Below are positions 55,435 through 63,609 of a DNA stretch of 64,000 nucleotides, in pieces. The number at the start of each line of letters is the position of its first letter. Position 1 is the stretch's first letter. The position numbers and the translations under genes were made by a program. The notes beneath the pieces are model-generated. The model saw only the letters and a program-made list of their open reading frames with translations. It searched no databases and had not been told where the DNA came from. Location of the stretch: the NCBI RefSeq assembly GCF_013409865.1, contig NZ_JACCBM010000001.1, forward strand, positions 1,240,001-1,304,000, read 5' to 3'. This stretch comes from Herbiconiux flava (GTDB lineage Bacteria > Actinomycetota > Actinomycetes > Actinomycetales > Microbacteriaceae).

Positions 55435-56628
55435 CTAGCTGTACCCCGACGGCGTCGGGAAGAGGCCCTGCAGCGCGTGGTCGCCGACCTCCTGCGCCTT
55501 GTACGCCACGGGGTCGTGCAGCGTGATCGTGCGCGCGTTCCGCCAGAAGCGGTCGAAGCCGTACGACTCGCCGGTGGCCCGCGCCCCGGTCAGTTCGAAC
55601 AGCCGCGACGTCACGTCGAGCACGGTCTTCGTCGAGACGACCTTGGCGGCCGCGATCTCCACGGCGACCTCGCCGCGCTCGGCGTCGGTGAGGGCCCAGC
55701 CGCGGTCGGCCGCCTCGACGAGGGCGTCCGTGGCGCGCCAGGTCAGGGCATCCGCCGCCCTCGTCTGCGCGGTCAGCTCGCCGATCAGCTCGCGGATGTA
55801 CGGGTCGTCGACGGCCCGGTCGACCGCGGACGTCGACCACGGGCGGGTGCTCGTGGCGACGTACGAGGCGGCCGCGGCCAGCGCCCCTTCGGCCAGCCCC
55901 ACGTGCAGGTGGTCGAGCGCCACCTGGAACAGCAGGATCGACAGCGAGGCGTAGGGCCGGTACGCCGCCCCGGCCTGCTCGCCGACACCCAGCACGTGCG
56001 AATCGGGCACGAAAGCGGCCTCGAACGACACCGAGCCCGAGGCGGAGAGCCGCTGGCCGATGTTCGCCCAGTCGTCGTGGTGCACGACCTCCGGCTGCCG
56101 GGCGTCGATCACGATGGCGAGCTTCTCGCCCGTGTCGACGCGGGTGGCCGAGGCGGTGATGCGGTCGGCCACCTGGGCGCCGGTGGCGAAGAACTTGCGC
56201 CCCGAGACGGTGAAGCCGCCGGCGGCCGGCGTGAGCTCGAGCCCGGCGTCCCTCGGGTTGCCGGCGCCGCCCCAGAACCAGTGGTTCGCGGCGAGCCCGC
56301 GCTGCAGGCCCTCGATGGCCGCGCGGTCCTCGTTCAGCTGCACCCGCCACGAGTTGACGTAGTGGTACGCGAACACGTGCCCGAGCCCGGCATCGGCACG
56401 GATGACCGGCCGCAGCGCCTCGAACACCGACCGCCAGCCCAGCCCGCCGCCGCCCAGCTCGGCCGGCACCAGCGCGGGCAGGGCGCCCGTGGCCCGCAGT
56501 CGCTCGACCTCGGCGAACGGTGCCGTGCCCTCGGCGTCCCGCTCGACCGCCACCGCGGCGAACTCGGACGCGAGAGTGCCGAACGCGTCGACCAGCGCGG
56601 GGGCGGAGGTGATGGTGCGGGGCGTCAT
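55435..56628 (-). CDS. DszC/SfnC-like acyl-CoA dehydrogenase-fold flavoprotein
   Basis: Flavin-dependent enzyme of 397 residues with the acyl-CoA dehydrogenase fold. DAGLGHVFAYHYVNSW and NHWFWGGAGNPRD resemble the monooxygenase branch that oxidises organosulfur compounds (DszC, SfnC). SGRKFFATGAQVADR is the flavin-proximal block, and GYDRFWRN-like GFDRFWRNARTITLHDP closes the fold. The usual catalytic glutamate of acyl-CoA dehydrogenases is not evident, supporting monooxygenase-type chemistry. Its ATG overlaps the stop of the phosphatase gene upstream. The substrate is uncertain. Confidence 0.82.
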   Translation of the reverse strand: MTPRTITSAPALVDAFGTLASEFAAVAVERDAEGTAPFAEVERLRATGALPALVPAELGGGGLGWRSVFEALRPVIRADAGLGHVFAYHYVNSWRVQLNEDRAAIEGLQRGLAANHWFWGGAGNPRDAGLELTPAAGGFTVSGRKFFATGAQVADRITASATRVDTGEKLAIVIDARQPEVVHHDDWANIGQRLSASGSVSFEAAFVPDSHVLGVGEQAGAAYRPYASLSILLFQVALDHLHVGLAEGALAAAASYVATSTRPWSTSAVDRAVDDPYIRELIGELTAQTRAADALTWRATDALVEAADRGWALTDAERGEVAVEIAAAKVVSTKTVLDVTSRLFELTGARATGESYGFDRFWRNARTITLHDPVAYKAQEVGDHALQGLFPTPSGYS

Positions 56629-57311
56629 CGCTGCTGCTGCTCCTGCCACGGCGACCGGTTCCACTGCCGCAGAACCTGGTTGCCGTGCTCGAAGCCGAGC
56701 ACGCAGAGCGCCGCGGTGTCGAGCACGAGGTACTCGCCGGTGCTGATCGGCGCCCCGATCCAGGTGGCGGCGAGGGTGCGCAGGTAGTGGCCGTGCGAGA
56801 ACAGCAGCACGTCCTCGCCGCGGTTGAGCGTGAGGTGGGCGCGGCGGATGATCGCCTGGTTGCGCCGCAGCAGGTCGGCCGCCTGCTCGCCGACGCCCTC
56901 CGGGGTCGGCTGCACGCCGTCGCGCCAGAGGTTCCAGTCGTCGCCGTAGGCCTCGGAGATCTGCGGGCTGGTCAGGCCCTCGTAGGCGCCGTAGTCCCAC
57001 TCGACGAGATCGGCGTCGGTCTCCGCATCCGGGTAGCCGACGATCGCGGCCGTGTCGACGGCGCGCCGGCGGGGGCTCGAGAGCACGAGGCCGAAGCGGC
57101 GGCCGGCGAGCACGCGGCCCACCGCGGCCGCCTGCTCCTCGCCCCGGGCGGTGAGGGGGATGTCGGTGCGGCCCGTGTGACGACCGTCGAGGCTCCACTC
57201 CGTCTCTCCGTGCCGCACCAGGACGACCTGGGGAGCGGTGCCGCGCGCGGCGTGCTTGAAGGTCTCGCCCGCGTCGGGGTGGTCGGGCGGGAGGGCTGCG
57301 GGGTGGGTCAT
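56625..57311 (-). CDS. histidine phosphatase family protein
   Basis: Phosphoglycerate-mutase-like enzyme of 228 residues. VVLVRHGETEWSLDGRHTGRTD is the catalytic block, in two adjacent motifs (RHGE, GRHTGRTD). SSPRRRAVDTA and LLFSHGHYLRTLA, with the second histidine, follow. ATG at 57311 gives the normal length, and AAGGA lies 10 bases upstream. ATGA overlap with the downstream flavoprotein gene. The substrate is probably a small phosphomonoester; not further assignable. Confidence 0.9.
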   Translation of the reverse strand: MTHPAALPPDHPDAGETFKHAARGTAPQVVLVRHGETEWSLDGRHTGRTDIPLTARGEEQAAAVGRVLAGRRFGLVLSSPRRRAVDTAAIVGYPDAETDADLVEWDYGAYEGLTSPQISEAYGDDWNLWRDGVQPTPEGVGEQAADLLRRNQAIIRRAHLTLNRGEDVLLFSHGHYLRTLAATWIGAPISTGEYLVLDTAALCVLGFEHGNQVLRQWNRSPWQEQQQR

Positions 57312-57405
57312 GGCAGGGGTCCTTCGACGTGAGGGCGGGCAAAGACGCCCCATCAAGGCTAGCGCCCGAAACATGGCCGCAATCCGGGCGGGGCATCATG
57401 GCGTC

Positions 57406-58875
57406 ATGAGCGAAGCCAGCACCCTCCTGACCATCGTGAACGCCGTCGTCATCCCGCTGGCCGACGGGCCGGTGCTCGGTGGCGCGGCCACGGGCGGCGC
57501 GGGCGGTGCCGCGGCCGGGGCCGGCGGCACCGGCTGGTTCCGCGGCTGGCTCGCCGTCGGCGCCGACGGGCGCATCGAGGCGATGGGCGAGGGCGCCCTC
57601 CCGCCCGAGCGCGAGTCGATCGGCTCGGGCGAGGTGCTCGACGCGAAGGGGGCGTTCCTCGCACCCGGGTTCGTCTCGGCGCACAGCCACATCTTCACCA
57701 GCGGGATGCGCGGCATGACCCCGGGCGAACCGCTCTACGGCTGGGTCGGCGAGCAGAGCACCTTCATCGCCGGCGCCGACGAGGAGGACGTGTACTGGTT
57801 CACCCTGCACGGCTGCCTCGACTTCCTCGGCAACGGGGTGACGAGCGCCTACAACTTCACCGACTCCCGGGTCGTCGGCAAGTACGACGCCGAGACCGAT
57901 CGCCGCGAGATCTACGCGATCCGCCCCGAGGGCTACCTGCACCGCCAGTTCGATGCGGCCCGGGATGCGGGGCTCCGCACGATGAACGCCATCCGGCTCG
58001 ACAGCGAGTTCCAGCCGGCCGAGGAGGCCTTCGACGCCTTCGGCCGCGCCGTGCGGTACCTCGAGGCGTCGGTTCCGGCCGAGCTGTCGCTCGGAGCATC
58101 CGTCTTCGGAGCCGTGCAGTGGTCGGCGAGCGCCCAGGCCGCCCGCGACGAGGTGCGCGCCATGGACGAGCACGGGATCGGCAACCAGGCCCACTTCCTC
58201 GAGACGAGCGAGGCGCTGGATCAGCAGCGCGAGAAGTTCCGCTGGTACGAGGAGGCGGGGGCGCTGCGGCCCGGCTTCCTGTTCGGCCACTTCGTGCACC
58301 CCGACACCTACATGGCGCGGGTCGCCGCCCAGAAGGGCGCGGGCATGGTCTGGCAGCCCACGTCGAACGGGCGGCTCGGCTCGGGGGTCGCCGACATCCC
58401 GCGCTACCGCGAGCTCGGCATGCCGATCGGGGTGGGGCTCGACGACCAGTCCTGCACCGACGTCTCCGACCCGTTCCAGAACGTGCGGATCGGCGTCTAC
58501 ACGCAGCGGGCCGTCAACCAGGACGCGTCGGTGCTGATGCCCCGCGACATGCTCCGGATGCACACGCTGGGCTCGGCCGAGGCGCTCGGCGTCGCCGACC
58601 GCGTCGGCTCGCTCGAGGTCGGCAAGTTCGCCGACCTCCTCCTCGTCGACCCGTCGAGCCCCGACACCGGGCCCGTCTGGGACGTGCACGCGCACTACGC
58701 GTTCGCCTGCGGGCTGCGCAACCTCAAGCGCGTCTACGTCGGCGGGCAGCTCGTGTCGGAGGACGGCGTCAGCACGAATCCGCTCGCCGCGCGGGCCTCG
58801 GCCGAGCTGCATTCGCGGGTGCGGGAGGTGGCGGCGAGGTCGGTGTCGAGGAGCACCGAGCGACTGGCCTGGTAG
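57406..58875 (+). CDS. amidohydrolase, TrzN/AtzB - MTA/SAH deaminase-like
   Basis: Metal-dependent hydrolase of 489 residues. APGFVSAHSHIFTSGMRG is metal motif I, QAHFLETSEA and LFGHFVHPD carry the His/Glu ligands, and GVGLDDQSCTD the catalytic Asp. VGSLEVGKFADLLLVD ends the fold as in aminohydrolases of purine-like rings. Family members deaminate guanine, methylthioadenosine/SAH or triazines. The N-terminus contains a Gly/Ala-rich insertion (about residues 26-45). CATCAT ends 6 bases before the ATG. Substrate unknown; methylthioadenosine is a contextual guess. Confidence 0.85.
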   Translation: MSEASTLLTIVNAVVIPLADGPVLGGAATGGAGGAAAGAGGTGWFRGWLAVGADGRIEAMGEGALPPERESIGSGEVLDAKGAFLAPGFVSAHSHIFTSGMRGMTPGEPLYGWVGEQSTFIAGADEEDVYWFTLHGCLDFLGNGVTSAYNFTDSRVVGKYDAETDRREIYAIRPEGYLHRQFDAARDAGLRTMNAIRLDSEFQPAEEAFDAFGRAVRYLEASVPAELSLGASVFGAVQWSASAQAARDEVRAMDEHGIGNQAHFLETSEALDQQREKFRWYEEAGALRPGFLFGHFVHPDTYMARVAAQKGAGMVWQPTSNGRLGSGVADIPRYRELGMPIGVGLDDQSCTDVSDPFQNVRIGVYTQRAVNQDASVLMPRDMLRMHTLGSAEALGVADRVGSLEVGKFADLLLVDPSSPDTGPVWDVHAHYAFACGLRNLKRVYVGGQLVSEDGVSTNPLAARASAELHSRVREVAARSVSRSTERLAW

Positions 58876-58959
58876 CGACGGCTCCTGAGAACACGACGTA
58901 TTTGCTGGACCCGGTACAAAAAGGGGGGATACGCTCCGAAAAAGGGAAAGGTCACCGCC

Positions 58960-59256
58960 ATGTCTGACACCACTTCCGCCTCCGCCGGCTCCTCCGCCGA
59001 CACCGACCCGTTCGCCGACTCCGCCGGCCCCGAGGGCCACTCGATCACCGACTGGACCGACCTCGGCCGCGAGATGTGGTCGTACCTGACCGGCCGCGGC
59101 GCCGCCGTGAACTACAGCTTCGTCGACATGACCGTCGAGGTCCCCCGCGACATCGGTCCGGACGCCCCGCGCGCCACCTGGAAGCTCAACGGCACCCTGC
59201 GGGTCACCACGAGCGACGACACCGCGGCCGGCTCCGACCCGCATCGCGGACGCTGA
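58960..59256 (+). CDS. N-terminal part of an FHA-associated protein (98 codons)
   Basis: A Ser/Ala/Asp-rich start is followed by a compact domain, DWTDLGREMWSYLTGRG and NYSFVDMTVEVPRD, predicted as a helix then a strand-rich region ending NGTLRVTTSDD. The last residues (AGSDPHRGR) look unlike the rest. One base over, the frame continues without a stop into the FHA gene 31 bases downstream, so this may be the front of a single frameshifted gene. AAAGG lies about 8 bases before the ATG, and the promoter region contains unusual A and G runs (58917-58928). Unrecognised family. Confidence 0.6.
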   Translation: MSDTTSASAGSSADTDPFADSAGPEGHSITDWTDLGREMWSYLTGRGAAVNYSFVDMTVEVPRDIGPDAPRATWKLNGTLRVTTSDDTAAGSDPHRGR

Positions 59257-59287
59257 GCCGGAGACCCGGACGGCGACGGGCGCCGAC

Positions 59288-60190
59288 ATGGTGCGCCTCG
59301 ACATCGACCTGACGTTCTCCGAGATCGAAGCGGACGGCGACGGCACGACCACGCCCTTCGAGGGCACGATCACGGCGTCGGGCACCGAGATCACGATCCA
59401 CGTGAACGAGCCCGGGCGGCTGCCCGGGAACGGGCGGCGGAGCCTCGCCGACCTCACGACCGTCGCCGACGCGCTCGCGGCGCGGGGCGTCTCGCTCTGC
59501 CTGGAAGGGCCGGACGGTCCGATCGTGCACCTCGGCGACGTGAAGAACAGCCGGCTGCAGCGGCTCGTCACGCGCTCGCCGCACATCCGGCTCGGCGGCC
59601 TCCAGGCGCTCGCGCCGCTGCTCGTGCGCCGGAACGGCGACCAGGCGCTCACCTTCCCGCTGCCTCCGACGACACCGTTCCCGCTGCTGCCGACCGTGAA
59701 CCGGGTGGTGCGACGCCGGGTCACGACGACGCACTACCTCCCCGGCTCCGGCCGGCCCCGCTTGATCTTCACCGTCGGCTCCGAGTACTGGGACGGGCGA
59801 CCGCCCCGCGAGTTCGACCTGCTGCCCGGCCGCACGGTCATCGGCTCGGGGCCCGACGCCGACCTGCGGCTGCCGGGGCTCGCGCCCGTCCACGCCGAGA
59901 TCCGGCACGAGGACGACGACGAGTACGTGCTCTACGACGTCGAGCCCACGGGCGGCGGCCACACCCGCGAGGCCGGCCCGGTGGGGGGCCGTCCGCCGCG
60001 CGGCCGCATCCTGCGCACCGGCGCCCGGGTCGAGCTCGGCGAGTGGCGGCTGGCCTACTTCCGGGAGGAGTTCGCCGACCACGGCCGCCCCTACGGCGGC
60101 CGGGTCGGGGGAGAGCTGTCGAAGCAGAAGAAGCAGCCTCCGCGTGGCGGGGCGTCGTCGGTGGCCGGGAGGGTGACCGATCCGAACTAG
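59288..60190 (+). CDS. FHA domain-containing protein
   Basis: A 300-residue protein. The N-terminal 120 residues are beta-rich (VRLDIDLTFSEIE, GTITASGTEITIHVNEPG) and unrecognised. The C-terminal FHA domain, which binds phosphothreonine, spans about residues 165-265, with TVIGSGPDADLRLPG and APVHAEIRHEDDDEYVLYD as core strands. A basic tail (SKQKKQPPRG) ends it. No ribosome-binding site precedes the ATG, and the frame is open upstream through PTRIADAEPETRTATGAD. This supports a frameshifted single gene with the preceding frame. Confidence 0.75.
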   Translation: MVRLDIDLTFSEIEADGDGTTTPFEGTITASGTEITIHVNEPGRLPGNGRRSLADLTTVADALAARGVSLCLEGPDGPIVHLGDVKNSRLQRLVTRSPHIRLGGLQALAPLLVRRNGDQALTFPLPPTTPFPLLPTVNRVVRRRVTTTHYLPGSGRPRLIFTVGSEYWDGRPPREFDLLPGRTVIGSGPDADLRLPGLAPVHAEIRHEDDDEYVLYDVEPTGGGHTREAGPVGGRPPRGRILRTGARVELGEWRLAYFREEFADHGRPYGGRVGGELSKQKKQPPRGGASSVAGRVTDPN

Positions 60191-60281
60191 CGCGGTGCGG
60201 GCATCCGCTCTTCGCTACAGTCGTGCTGAGCCCGAGCCCGCCCCTCGACGGGGCGTGCCGGCCGGTGCGAAGGAGACCGCC

Positions 60282-61262
60282 ATGCTGACCGACCTCGGCG
60301 AAGCCGAACTGGCCGAATACGAGAGCGTGCAGACCGCTCCCGACGACTTCGACGAGTTCTGGGACTCGACGCTCGCCGAGGCGCGGGCCGCCGGCGTCGG
60401 TGCCGGGCGGGAGGTCGTGCTCGAACGCGTGCCGACGGGGCTCGAGACCGTCGACGTCTACGACGTGACGTTCCCCGGCTTCGGCGGGCAGGGCATCAAG
60501 GCGTGGCTGCGGGTACCCGCGCGAGCCGAGGGGCCGCTGCCGGCCGTCGTGCAGTACGTCGGCTACGGGGGCGGACGCGGGCGGGCCTGGGAGAACCTGT
60601 TCTGGGCGAGCGCCGGCTTCGCGCACCTGCAGATGGACACCCGCGGCCAGGGCTCCACCTGGTCGGTGGGCGCCACGGGCGACCCCGACGGGTCGACGGG
60701 GCCGCAGATCCCGGGCGTGATGACCCGGGGCATCGAGAGCCGTGAGGGCTACTACTACCGCCGGCTGATGACGGATGCGGTGCTCGCCGTCGACGCCGCC
60801 CGAACCCTGCCGCAGGTCGACCCCGAGCGCATCGGCGTGGTCGGGGGCAGTCAGGGCGGCGGGCTGGCCCTGGCCGTCGCGGCCCTCGCCGAGGGCGTCA
60901 CCGCCGGCGCCTTCACCACCCCGTTCCTCTGCGACTACCCGCGGGCCATCCGCATCACGGATGCGCACCCCTACAAGGAGATCGCCCAGTACCTGGCGGT
61001 GCACCGCGATCGCCTCGGCGAGGTGATGGAGACGCTGCGCTACTTCGACGGGGTGAACTTCGCCCGCCGGGCGCAGGTCCCCGCCTGGTTCTCGGCGGCG
61101 ATGATGGACCCGATCACCCCGCCGTCGACGATCGCCGGCGCCCATCGGGCCTATGCCGGCGACAGCGCGCTGCACCTCTGGCCCTTCAACGGCCACGAGG
61201 CGGGCGGTCCCGACGAAGACGCCCTCGTGCTCGCCTTCCTCGCGTCGCACCTGCGCCGCTAG
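60282..61262 (+). CDS. acetylxylan esterase (AXE1 / cephalosporin-C deacetylase family)
   Basis: Alpha/beta hydrolase of 326 residues, carbohydrate esterase family 7 type, removing acetyl groups from xylooligosaccharides and similar compounds. DDFDEFWDSTLAEAR is the usual start, and MDTRGQGST is the RGQ motif. The nucleophile is S190 in GGSQGG, the acid lies in MMDPITPPST and the histidine in FNGHEAGG. No signal peptide is seen, so it is cytoplasmic, as is usual for CE7. GGAGA lies 6 bases before the ATG. Confidence 0.93.
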   Translation: MLTDLGEAELAEYESVQTAPDDFDEFWDSTLAEARAAGVGAGREVVLERVPTGLETVDVYDVTFPGFGGQGIKAWLRVPARAEGPLPAVVQYVGYGGGRGRAWENLFWASAGFAHLQMDTRGQGSTWSVGATGDPDGSTGPQIPGVMTRGIESREGYYYRRLMTDAVLAVDAARTLPQVDPERIGVVGGSQGGGLALAVAALAEGVTAGAFTTPFLCDYPRAIRITDAHPYKEIAQYLAVHRDRLGEVMETLRYFDGVNFARRAQVPAWFSAAMMDPITPPSTIAGAHRAYAGDSALHLWPFNGHEAGGPDEDALVLAFLASHLRR

Positions 61263-61265
61263 AGT
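61260..61265 (+). promoter_or_regulatory. -10 element TAGAGT over the esterase stop codon
   Basis: TAGAGT begins with the stop codon of the esterase gene and ends 7 bases before the ATG of the GNAT gene. Confidence 0.5.
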
Positions 61266-61272
61266 TCGGATC

Positions 61273-61755
61273 ATGCCCGTCGATCTCCGTCCGCTCGCCG
61301 AAGAAGGCCTCGCCGAGTTCATCGCGCGCAGCAACGCCGAGTACCGCCGCGAGCGCATCGAGTCCGGGGACAGCCCCGAGTACGCCGACGAGCGCGTGGC
61401 GTCGTCGAACGAGCAGTACTTCCCGGGCGGCGTGCCCGCCGAGGGGCAGCTCGTCTTCGAGGTGCTCGCCGACGGCGAGACCGATTCCGACCCCGAGGTG
61501 GTCGGGGTGCTCTGGCTCGGGGTGATCGACCCCGTGCGGCCGACCGAGTGGTGGGTGTTCGACGTCGAGATCGCCGAGGAGCACCGCGGGCACGGCTACG
61601 GCCGGGCCGCCATGCTGCTCGCTGAGCGCGTCGCCGCCGAGCACGGCGCCACGAAGCTCGGGCTGAACGTCTTCGGGCACAACACCGTCGCGCGCGGCCT
61701 GTACGACTCGCTGGGCTACGAGGTCACGGCGACGAACATGGCGAAGCCGCTGTGA
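61273..61755 (+). CDS. GNAT family N-acetyltransferase
   Basis: A 160-residue acetyltransferase. The N-terminal helix-rich part (YRRERIESGDSPEYADERV) is followed by the strand/loop VFDVEIAEEHRGHGYGRAAM, where RGHGYG is the acetyl-CoA pyrophosphate loop. LNVFGHNTVARGLYDSLGYEV is the closing motif. Substrate unknown. The ATG is supported by TAGAGT 7 bases upstream; the stop overlaps the PPK2 GTG by 4 bases. Confidence 0.9.
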   Translation: MPVDLRPLAEEGLAEFIARSNAEYRRERIESGDSPEYADERVASSNEQYFPGGVPAEGQLVFEVLADGETDSDPEVVGVLWLGVIDPVRPTEWWVFDVEIAEEHRGHGYGRAAMLLAERVAAEHGATKLGLNVFGHNTVARGLYDSLGYEVTATNMAKPL

Positions 61756-62663
61756 CGCAGAAGAGGGGGAGGCAGGGCATGCCGGCACACGCCGAACCGC
61801 CGCGCGGGCGGATCGAGGGGCCGTGGAGCTCGAGGCTGCGGGTGGGGGCGCCCGGCGCATCCGTCGATCTCGGCGACTTCGACACCGGAGCGACCCCCGG
61901 TGTGCTCGACAAGGACGACGGGGAGGCCAGCTTCCGCGGCACCGGCAAGTCGCTCGCACGGCTGCAGGAGCAGCTCTTCGCCGCGAGCACCGTGAGCGGT
62001 GGGGCGACGGCGCGCTCGGTGCTGCTCGTGCTGCAGGGCATGGACACCTCGGGCAAGGGCGGCGTGGTGAAGAAGGTGGCCGGCTCAGTCGACCCCCAGG
62101 GGGTCTGGCACCACGCCTTCAAGGCGCCGACGGAGGAGGAGCGGGCGCATCCGTTCCTCTGGCGCGTCGAGCGGCAGCTGCCGGCGCCCGGGCAGATCGG
62201 GGTGTGGGACAGGTCGCACTACGAGGACGTGCTGGTGCCGCGGGTGCGCGGCACGCTCTCGACCGCTGCGATCGACGACCGCTACGCGACCATCAACGCC
62301 TTCGAGCGGCAGCTCGTCGAGGCCGGCACGACGATCGTGAAGGTGTTCCTGCACCTCGGGTACGAGGAGCAGCGCAAGCGGCTGCTGCGCCGGCTCGACC
62401 GCGCCGACAAGCACTGGAAGTTCAGCCCCGGCGACGTCGACGACCGCGCGCACTGGCCGGCCTTCCAGGAGGCCTACGAGGCGGCGCTGTCGGCCACCAA
62501 CACCGAGCCGGCGCCGTGGTTCGTGGTGCCGGCCGACCACAAGTGGTTCTCGGCGCTCGCCGTGCAGCAGCTGCTCGAGGAGGCGCTCACCGGGCTGCAG
62601 CTGCGATGGCCGACGGCGTCGTTCGACGTCGAGCGGGAGCGGGAGCGGCTGCTCGCGACCTGA
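61752..62663 (+). CDS. ppk2: polyphosphate kinase 2 family protein
   Basis: Polyphosphate:nucleotide phosphotransferase of 303 residues. Walker A is GMDTSGKGG (residues 96-104), the Walker B aspartate is D153 in WDRSHYEDVL, and lid arginines lie in QRKRLLRRLDR. HWKFSPGDVDDRAHW is the usual PPK2 block. A single-domain enzyme like this transfers phosphate from polyphosphate to ADP/AMP/GDP; class I, II or III is not clear from sequence. GTGA overlap with the GNAT gene. The first 25 residues are not conserved. Confidence 0.92.
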   Translation: MTQKRGRQGMPAHAEPPRGRIEGPWSSRLRVGAPGASVDLGDFDTGATPGVLDKDDGEASFRGTGKSLARLQEQLFAASTVSGGATARSVLLVLQGMDTSGKGGVVKKVAGSVDPQGVWHHAFKAPTEEERAHPFLWRVERQLPAPGQIGVWDRSHYEDVLVPRVRGTLSTAAIDDRYATINAFERQLVEAGTTIVKVFLHLGYEEQRKRLLRRLDRADKHWKFSPGDVDDRAHWPAFQEAYEAALSATNTEPAPWFVVPADHKWFSALAVQQLLEEALTGLQLRWPTASFDVERERERLLAT

Positions 62664-62703
62664 TCGACGCGGGTGGGCGCCTGCCGCTCGCGACCTGACC
62701 GGG

Positions 62704-62709
62704 TATCGT
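62704..62709 (+). promoter_or_regulatory. -10 element TATCGT, leaderless start
   Basis: TATCGT ends 6 bases before the ATG of the alpha/beta hydrolase gene. Confidence 0.55.
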
Positions 62710-62715
62710 TCGAGA

Positions 62716-63609
62716 ATGAGCCAGGGCCTGCGCCGCCGCATCGCCCTGCGCGACGGACGCGGGCTGGCCTACCGGGTCTACGGCGATCCGCACGGGTCGC
62801 TCGTGCTGAGCTGCCACGGTGGGCTGATGAGCGGCCTCGACGCCGCCACCGGGGACGCGGTCGCCCGCTCGCTCGGCATCGCCCTCGTCTCGCCCGACCG
62901 CCCGGGCATCGGCGGCAGTTCGCGGAGCCCCGGCCGGACCCCGCTCGCCTGGGCCCGGCAGGACGTCGCCGCCCTGCTGGAGCACCTCGCGTCGCCCGCC
63001 GGCGGATCCCTCGACACGGATCGCTTCGCGGTCACCGGCTGGTCGGAGGGTGGCCAGTACGCGCTCGCCGTGGCCCGCGCGTTCCCCGACCGGGTGTCGG
63101 CCGTCGCGGTCGTCGCGGGTGCGCTGCCACTCGCCGACCCGGCCGTGTTCGCCGAGCTCAACCGCACCGACAAGCGCGTCGCCGGGCTGTCGTTGCGGGC
63201 GCCGCTCCTGGCCGCCGTGGGCTTCGCGGCCACCCGGCGCATCGCCCGCGCCTTCCCTCGACTGACCGCCGAGGCCTCGGGCGCGGCCCTCGACGCGAGC
63301 GACACCCGGCTGCTCGCCCGCCACTCGTCCTGGTTCGCCCGCTGCGTCGCCGAGGGCGTCGCCGACCCGCTCGGGGCCGTCGACTCGTACCGCGCCTTCG
63401 TGGGGCCGTGGGGCTTCTCGCCCGCCGAGGTGCCGGTGCCGGTGGTGGTGCACCAGGGCTCGGCCGACCGCCTCATCCCGGCGGCGTGGGCCTCCCGCCT
63501 GGTCGACGAGCTCCCGGATGCCCGCCTGCGCCGCTATCCGTCCGAGGGCCACTTCATCGTGCTGAGCCGCCGCGCCGACGTCCTGGCGTCCCTCGTCACC
63601 CCCGTGTGA
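62716..63609 (+). CDS. alpha/beta hydrolase
   Basis: A 297-residue hydrolase of the AB_hydrolase_1 type. The oxyanion-hole segment is LSCHGGLMSG, the nucleophile is S110 in GWSEGG, the acid lies in HQGSADRLIP and the histidine in SEGHFIVLS. The cap between residues 140 and 215 is helical. Substrate unknown. Its 3' end overlaps the convergent MFS gene by 14 bases. Confidence 0.9.
   Translation: MSQGLRRRIALRDGRGLAYRVYGDPHGSLVLSCHGGLMSGLDAATGDAVARSLGIALVSPDRPGIGGSSRSPGRTPLAWARQDVAALLEHLASPAGGSLDTDRFAVTGWSEGGQYALAVARAFPDRVSAVAVVAGALPLADPAVFAELNRTDKRVAGLSLRAPLLAAVGFAATRRIARAFPRLTAEASGAALDASDTRLLARHSSWFARCVAEGVADPLGAVDSYRAFVGPWGFSPAEVPVPVVVHQGSADRLIPAAWASRLVDELPDARLRRYPSEGHFIVLSRRADVLASLVTPV

Noticed and set aside
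58900..58959. Sigma70 promoter TTGCTG ... TACGCT upstream of the 98-codon frame
   Set aside because: The spacer would be 22 bases, too long; only an AT/G-run-rich promoter region can be stated.
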